Shown here piece after piece: positions 6,837-10,267 of a DNA stretch of 10,267 nucleotides (positions are counted from its first letter, which is position 1; every line of letters begins with the position of its first letter). The position numbers and the translations under genes were made by a program. The notes beneath the pieces were generated by a model. That model was given only the letters and a program-made list of their open reading frames with translations, was not told the origin of the DNA and did no database searches. This DNA comes from Chloroflexota bacterium (GTDB lineage Bacteria > Chloroflexota > Limnocylindria > QHBO01), in assembly GCA_013694795.1 (NCBI GenBank), contig JACDBS010000141.1, forward strand, positions 1-10,267. Reading direction: 5' to 3'.

Positions 6837-6978
6837 GAACGAACGGCCAAAGTCCGGCGCCTTTTCCTCGATTACGCCGCCCAGCGGAGCTTCCGTTGGC
6901 GGGCGCTGCGATCTGGGACCCGGAATGCCCGCGCGACGGTGGCGCTTGGTCGATAGCGTCGCCGAGCGGCGCCTGAGC
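6837..6978. other. Non-coding stretch between the M20 stop and the inverted repeat
   Basis: Together with the promoter and inverted repeat this makes a 240-nt gap, unusually long for this window. I see one small hairpin at 6881-6899 (CCAGCGGA, loop GCT, TCCGTTGG, with one G-U pair on the plus strand). I find no tRNA-like cloverleaf and no credible short gene. Confidence 0.5.
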
Positions 6979-8409
6979 TCAGTCGCCGCGCAGTTCGGAG
7001 GCGCTCATGGCGCCGAGCTCCGCCCACAGGTGGACCAGCGAGGTCATCCCGTCGCGGATGTTGCGTAGGCTCATCCACTCGTTCGGCGCGTGGAAGTTGC
7101 CGGTCGGGTTGGCGAAGCCGACCATGAGAGTCTTGAGGCCGAGGTGGGCGTCGAGGGCGGCGACGACCGGGACCGATCCGCCCGAGCGCTGGAAGAGCGG
7201 TGCCGTGCCGAAGCCGGCCTCGAGCGCGCGCGCGGCCGGGCCGATACCCGGATGGTCGAGCGGCGTGCTGGCGGGCGCGCCGCCGTGGATGATCTTGACC
7301 TCGACCCGGACGGTCGGCGGCGCGAGCGACTCCAGGTGAGCCTTCACCGTCCGCAGGATGTCGCGATAGTCCTGGTCGGGCACCAGACGGGTGGAGATCT
7401 TGGCCGCGGCCCAGGCCGGGATGATCGTCTTCGCACCGTCGCCCTGATATCCGCCCCAGATGCCATTGATATCGAAGGTCGGCCGCGCGGAGAGGCGCTC
7501 CAGCAGGATGTGGCCTCGCTCGCCGTCCATCGGTGCCGGCACGCCGGTCTCATCGGCCCATTCGGTCTCGTCGAACGGAAGGGCGGCATACGCGGCATGC
7601 TCCTCGTCGGTCAGTGCGCGCACGCGATCGTAGAAGCCGGGGACCGTGAAGCGTCCGTCCACATCGGTCAGTGAGGCGAGCATGCGGACGAGCACGTTGG
7701 CCGGGTTGTCGACGCCCCCGCCGTAATGGCCCGAGTGGACGTCCTGGCGCGGGCCCTGAACGCGGACCTCCCAGTAGGCGATCCCGCGCAGCCCGTAGCC
7801 GATGGCCGGCGTGCCGTCATCATCGAAGGTGTCGCCGTCGCTGACCACGCACACGTCGGCGCGGAGCAGGTCGGCATGGTCCGCGATGAACTGCTCCACC
7901 GGCTCCGAGCCGACCTCCTCGTCCCCTTCGAAGAAAAAGCGCAGGTTGAGTGGCAGGCGGCCCGCTGTCTTCGTCCATGCCTCCACCGCCTTGAGGTGCA
8001 TGAAGAGCTGGCCCTTGTCGTCGCCGGCGCCGCGGGCGTAGACGCGCTCGTTCTCGTGGCGCGGCTCGAAGGGCGGGCTGATCCACTCGCCCAACGGATC
8101 GGCGGGCTGGACGTCGTAGTGGCAGTAGACCAGGACGGTGGGTGCTTCGTCGCCGGCCTTCATCCATTCGGCAGTGACGATGGGATGAGCGCTGGTCTCA
8201 TGAACGGTGGCCCGCTCGACCCCCAGCCGCGTCAGCTCGTCGACGATCCACTCCGCCGCGCGACGAACTTCGCCAATTCGCTCCGGGTCGGCACTGACGC
8301 TCTCTATGCGCAGAAACTCGTCAAGCTGGGCGAGGTGTTCGGGGTCGTGCTCTCGGAGGTAGGCGATGGCGGCGTCGGTGGCGGCGGGGATATCGGTCTG
8401 GCTGGTCAT
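6979..8409 (-). CDS. M20 family di-zinc dipeptidase (ArgE/DapE/CNDP-like)
   Basis: A 476-residue cytosolic metallopeptidase expected to hydrolyse dipeptides or N-acyl amino acids. All catalytic landmarks are seen: H97 and D99 in CHYDVQP, bridging D130 in GAGDDKG, the general-base and ligand pair E164-E165 in EGDEEVGS, D191 in VVSDGD, and H440 in GNFHAPNE. VHSGHYGG (224-231) begins the lid/dimerisation domain that interrupts the catalytic domain. Length is normal for the peptidase-V/carnosinase-like branch. An in-frame ATG at 8466 would add 19 non-conserved residues; ATG at 8409 is preferred because homology starts there and a TACGAT hexamer lies 6 nt upstream with no Shine-Dalgarno, implying a leaderless mRNA. 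It is divergent from the CSC-motif gene. Substrate preference cannot be read from the sequence. Confidence 0.95.
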   Translation of the reverse strand: MTSQTDIPAATDAAIAYLREHDPEHLAQLDEFLRIESVSADPERIGEVRRAAEWIVDELTRLGVERATVHETSAHPIVTAEWMKAGDEAPTVLVYCHYDVQPADPLGEWISPPFEPRHENERVYARGAGDDKGQLFMHLKAVEAWTKTAGRLPLNLRFFFEGDEEVGSEPVEQFIADHADLLRADVCVVSDGDTFDDDGTPAIGYGLRGIAYWEVRVQGPRQDVHSGHYGGGVDNPANVLVRMLASLTDVDGRFTVPGFYDRVRALTDEEHAAYAALPFDETEWADETGVPAPMDGERGHILLERLSARPTFDINGIWGGYQGDGAKTIIPAWAAAKISTRLVPDQDYRDILRTVKAHLESLAPPTVRVEVKIIHGGAPASTPLDHPGIGPAARALEAGFGTAPLFQRSGGSVPVVAALDAHLGLKTLMVGFANPTGNFHAPNEWMSLRNIRDGMTSLVHLWAELGAMSASELRGD

Positions 8410-8415
8410 GGAGCC

Positions 8416-8421
8416 ATCGTA
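8416..8421 (-). promoter_or_regulatory. Candidate -10 box (TACGAT) of a leaderless transcript for the M20 gene
   Basis: TACGAT on the minus strand matches TATAAT at four of six bases and ends 6 nt (GGCTCC) before ATG at 8409. No Shine-Dalgarno is present. The geometry is identical to that before the M24 gene at 4933. No clear -35 box is visible. Confidence 0.5.
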
Positions 8422-8487
8422 GCGACTTGGAACCTGGGCTGGCCTGCGGGCGTCTGGCGGGCACATGATCCGCAGCGTGGTGCATTG

Positions 8488-9060
8488 ATGATCCGGATTG
8501 CTCGCGTAAGCTTCGCTCTGCTTGCCCTTGTCATGACGATGGCCGTCCCCGCGCGCGTTGCGGCATGCTCATGCATGGAGCGCACGCTGGCCGACGCGAT
8601 CCGCGAAGCCGATGTGGCTTTCGTCGGCACGCTTGCGGGCACCGACCAGCCAATCCCCGCGGCGATGCAGCCGGGGAAGAGTGAAATCGTCTGGTCGTGG
8701 GACGTTGAGCGGTCGCGCGAAGCACTCTCCACCACACGGATTGACCTGGTCGCGTGGCCGGACGATGGCGCGAACTGCGGCGTGTCATTCGGGGTCGGCG
8801 AAAAGTGGCTGGTCATCGCTCACAACAGCGAGGGCCGGCTGACGAGCTCCAGCTGCTCGATGAATCAGCGCATGGATGGCATTGAGCCTGAGGTCGAGGA
8901 GCAGGTCGCTGGCATGCTCACCGTGGTCGCGGCCGCCGAACCCGCCGAGCCGGCAGCGCAGTCCTCGTCGCCGAGCCTGCCGGTGCTCATGATCGTGGGG
9001 GCCGTCGCGCTCGTGGCTGCCGTCTCGGCACTGGCGTTCGTCCGGCGTCAGCCTAGCTGA
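8488..9060 (+). CDS. Exported CSC-motif protein, NTR/TIMP-like, with C-terminal membrane anchor
   Basis: A 190-residue protein. Residues 1-26 form a signal peptide (R3, R6, a hydrophobic core, VAA before the cut), leaving a mature protein that begins C27-S-C29. CSCMERTLADAIREADVAFVGTL matches the start of bacterial NTR/TIMP-like domains, whose N-terminal CxC cysteines pair with later ones; here these would be C97 (ANCG) and C123 (SSSC). An Ala/Glu/Pro/Ser-rich linker (about 145-165) leads to a transmembrane helix (about 165-184) with an RRQPS tail, so the domain should face outside. VAAC also loosely fits a lipobox, although R23 next to it argues against that. ATG at 8488 is chosen because it opens the signal peptide; the frame open further upstream is antisense to the M20 gene. 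Its last 8 nt overlap the convergent membrane-protein gene. Function is unknown. Confidence 0.82.
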   Translation: MIRIARVSFALLALVMTMAVPARVAACSCMERTLADAIREADVAFVGTLAGTDQPIPAAMQPGKSEIVWSWDVERSREALSTTRIDLVAWPDDGANCGVSFGVGEKWLVIAHNSEGRLTSSSCSMNQRMDGIEPEVEEQVAGMLTVVAAAEPAEPAAQSSSPSLPVLMIVGAVALVAAVSALAFVRRQPS

Positions 9061-9325
9061 AGGCCCCGAACAGGAACCCGAAGAAGAGGGTGAGCGCGGC
9101 CGCCGGCACCAGGCTCGCCACGCGCAGGAAGGCCGGCCAGCCCGGACCACCGATGAATGCGTAGGCCGGGATCGAGACCGGGAACACCAGCACCGCAGCC
9201 GACCAGCCGATGCGGGCGCGCGCGCTGAGGTCGGGTCGATCCTGCACATCCAGCCAGTAGGCGGCGATCATCAGGAAACCGCCCAGGGCGAGCACGGCGA
9301 AAACGGACCAGATCACCGGAAGCAT
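9053..9325 (-). CDS. Small three-helix membrane protein, unknown function
   Basis: A 90-residue, strongly hydrophobic protein with three predicted transmembrane segments at about 3-24, 41-60 and 68-88. The loop between helices 1 and 2 (DVQDRPDLSARAR) is charged and basic, which would place it on the cytoplasmic side. No family is recognised. ATG at 9325 follows TAGCAT (9340-9335) by 9 nt, with a weak GGTGG between them, so the leader is very short. The gene ends with an 8-bp antiparallel overlap with the CSC-motif gene. The consistent hydrophobic segments, absent from the other frames here, are the main support for it being real. Confidence 0.72.
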   Translation of the reverse strand: MLPVIWSVFAVLALGGFLMIAAYWLDVQDRPDLSARARIGWSAAVLVFPVSIPAYAFIGGPGWPAFLRVASLVPAAALTLFFGFLFGAFS

Positions 9326-9334
9326 GTCCCACCG

Positions 9335-9340
9335 ATGCTA
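9335..9340 (-). promoter_or_regulatory. Candidate -10 box (TAGCAT) for the small membrane-protein gene
   Basis: TAGCAT on the minus strand has the TANNNT form and matches TATAAT at four of six bases. It lies 9 nt before ATG at 9325, which would leave a leader of only about 2-3 nt. No -35 match is seen. Confidence 0.3.
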
Positions 9341-9390
9341 GCGCGTGCGCCGATCTATCGACGTTTCGCGTCACTGCGTGATGCCCGCGC

Positions 9391-9411
9391 GACCTGGGCC
9401 GATAGGTCGGC
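9391..9411. repeat. Overlapping small inverted repeats in the 9326-9474 gap
   Basis: GCCGA (9398-9402) pairs with TCGGC (9407-9411) around the loop TAGG, and the overlapping GACCT (9391-9395) pairs with AGGTC (9404-9408). The two hairpins are mutually exclusive. They may be chance in this GC-rich sequence. Confidence 0.3.
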
Positions 9412-9432
9412 ATAGCGTGTCATGGCAGCATG

Positions 9433-9450
9433 GCCGTGACGCGTCACGGC
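9433..9450. repeat. 18-bp perfect palindrome in the gap downstream of the acyltransferase gene
   Basis: GCCGTGACGCGTCACGGC is its own reverse complement. Beyond one G-G mismatch the symmetry continues for 3 more base pairs on each side (CAT...ATG, 9429-9454). It lies 25 nt past the acyltransferase stop and 108 nt upstream of the small membrane-protein gene. There is no loop and no T-run, so it looks more like a dimeric regulator site than a terminator. GCGTCAC recurs in the same gap near 9368. Confidence 0.55.
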
Positions 9451-9474
9451 GATGTATCGGCGCGGTGGGGCCGG

Positions 9475-10230
9475 TCAGCCACCGGTGCGGCGGCGGGCGA
9501 TGTCGTCGGCGCCGTTGAGCAGGTCGGTCAGGAAGGCGAGCGGACGGCGGCGCGGTAGGCGCGGCTCGCGCTCGGGCAGGAGAGCGGCCACGCCCGCGCG
9601 AATTCGGGCATCCAACGCAAGACGAGCTTCGCGGCCGCGGACGGCATCGGTCCAGATGGGCGGTCCAAAGCGGATCTCGACGCGCTTGCGGAACCACAGG
9701 TCGGTGCTGCCCACGATGGCGCAGGGCACAACCGGCACTCCGGAGGTGACGGCGAAGGCGGCGGCGCCCTCTTCGAAATCGAGGAGGGCGGCCTCTCGGA
9801 AGCCGATGCGGCCCTCCGCGAAGATGCCGAGCACGCCCTGGGCCTCGAAGACCCGTCGAACCGCGCGGACGGCCGAGGTCAGCGTCGTCCGGTCGGGGTT
9901 GTACGGGATCATGCCGCCGAAGTAGGCCATGACGCGGTTCTTGAAGCCACGACTGAAGTCCGCCTCGCGCGGTCCGAACCAGGTGATGCGCGGCTCGACC
10001 GGCACCACGCTGATGACGAGCATGGGATCCCAGCCGTTGTGGTGGTTCGCCACCAGCTGGAACGGCGGCTCCGGCCACCGCTCCAGGCCGCTCACGCGCA
10101 CGTCGAAGAGCAGCCGAACCACGGCGCGAATGAGGCCCCACATGAGCCGATAGCGCGGCGTGACCTCGACGCCCAGCTCCCGCGGCCCGGTGCGGCGAGA
10201 GCGCGTCTCGGTGGCGTCGAGCGTGGCCAT
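9475..10230 (-). CDS. PlsC-like 1-acyl-glycerol-3-phosphate acyltransferase family protein
   Basis: A 251-residue membrane-associated acyltransferase, expected to transfer a fatty acyl group to lysophosphatidate or a related lipid. Block I is NHHNGWDP with the catalytic HX4D pair H63 and D68. Block III is FAEGRIG (137-143), a variant of the usual FPEGTRS with Glu139, Gly140 and Arg141 kept. Block IV is VPVVPCAIVG (165-174) with its conserved proline. An amphipathic hydrophobic segment at about 28-43 is the likely membrane contact, and the Arg-rich C-terminus (about 220-250) may bind phospholipid. ATG at 10230 directly follows a TAG that could end an upstream minus-strand gene, implying coupling. 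No good Shine-Dalgarno is visible. The acyl acceptor is not known; a lysophospholipid acyltransferase other than PlsC is possible. Confidence 0.9.
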   Translation of the reverse strand: MATLDATETRSRRTGPRELGVEVTPRYRLMWGLIRAVVRLLFDVRVSGLERWPEPPFQLVANHHNGWDPMLVISVVPVEPRITWFGPREADFSRGFKNRVMAYFGGMIPYNPDRTTLTSAVRAVRRVFEAQGVLGIFAEGRIGFREAALLDFEEGAAAFAVTSGVPVVPCAIVGSTDLWFRKRVEIRFGPPIWTDAVRGREARLALDARIRAGVAALLPEREPRLPRRRPLAFLTDLLNGADDIARRRTGG

Positions 10231-10267
10231 CTATGCGGCCGCCGGGCTCGGTTCCTCGGTCGTTGCC
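10231..10267 (-). CDS. Possible C-terminal end of an upstream gene (partial)
   Basis: One minus-strand frame across the final 37 nt is open and ends in TAG at 10233-10231, directly before the acyltransferase ATG. It would encode an Ala/Glu/Pro-rich tail, ATTEEPSPAAA. Such tails are common protein ends, and gene-to-gene adjacency is typical of an operon, but the piece is too short to identify. Confidence 0.3.
   Translation of the reverse strand, partial: ATTEEPSPAAA

Noticed and set aside
6881..6899. A hairpin as a terminator for the M20 gene.
   Set aside because: The stem has a mismatch when read on the minus strand and no T-run follows, so it was kept only as a description of the gap.
6837..6978. 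A possible small RNA or tRNA in the gap.
   Set aside because: No T-loop sequence, cloverleaf or promoter pair is visible.
8410..8466. Alternative M20 start at ATG 8466.
   Set aside because: It adds 19 non-conserved residues and would leave almost no promoter space before the divergent gene at 8488.
7726..8487. A long plus-strand extension in front of the CSC-motif gene.
   Set aside because: It lies antisense to the M20 gene, and the signal peptide at 8488 marks the true start.

Overview
The window is high-GC DNA, densely packed with genes on both strands and free of mobile elements, CRISPR arrays or recognisable RNA genes. Nothing identifies the species. The gene content fits a high-GC Gram-positive-like lineage, most plausibly Actinomycetota or a soil/sediment Chloroflexota relative. 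The supporting signs are a CysM with a mycobacterial-style C-terminal tail next to a JAMM peptidase, a secreted protease with cell-wall-binding type 2 repeats, and leaderless-looking promoters. This assignment is inference.

Layout. Positions 1-1244 (+): the 3' part of a CysM-type cysteine synthase overlaps a JAMM/Mec-type metallopeptidase, together pointing to sulfur-carrier-dependent cysteine synthesis. Positions 1246-4821 (-): a large exported subtilisin-like protease with three CWB2 repeats is followed 3 nt later by a small lipoprotein gene, a probable two-gene cell-surface unit. Positions 4822-4932: a divergent promoter region. Positions 4933-6081 (+): an M24B Xaa-Pro peptidase. Positions 6085-6738 (-): a MerR/excisionase-type HTH regulator with a C-terminal helical domain. 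Positions 6739-6978: a non-coding gap holding that gene's probable promoter and a large perfect inverted repeat. Positions 6979-8409 (-): an M20 dipeptidase. Positions 8488-9060 (+): an exported CSC-motif (NTR/TIMP-like) protein with a C-terminal membrane anchor. Positions 9053-9325 (-): a small three-helix membrane protein. Positions 9326-9474: a palindrome-bearing gap. Positions 9475-10230 (-): a PlsC-like acyltransferase. The last 37 nt may hold the end of another minus-strand gene.

Themes. Four of the genes are peptidases of unrelated families (JAMM, S8, M24, M20). The M24 and M20 enzymes are typical cytosolic di/oligopeptide scavengers, while the S8 enzyme is exported. They are not in one operon, so joint peptide use is only a possibility. 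All three convergent gene pairs end within a few bases of each other, leaving no room for dedicated terminators. Two genes start 6 nt after a TANNNT hexamer with no Shine-Dalgarno, as expected for leaderless transcripts.

No clearly new multi-gene system was found. The points most worth a second look are the S8 protease with Glu in the catalytic-Asp position, the palindrome abutting the -35 box of the HTH gene, the cysM-mec arrangement, and the promoter architecture.
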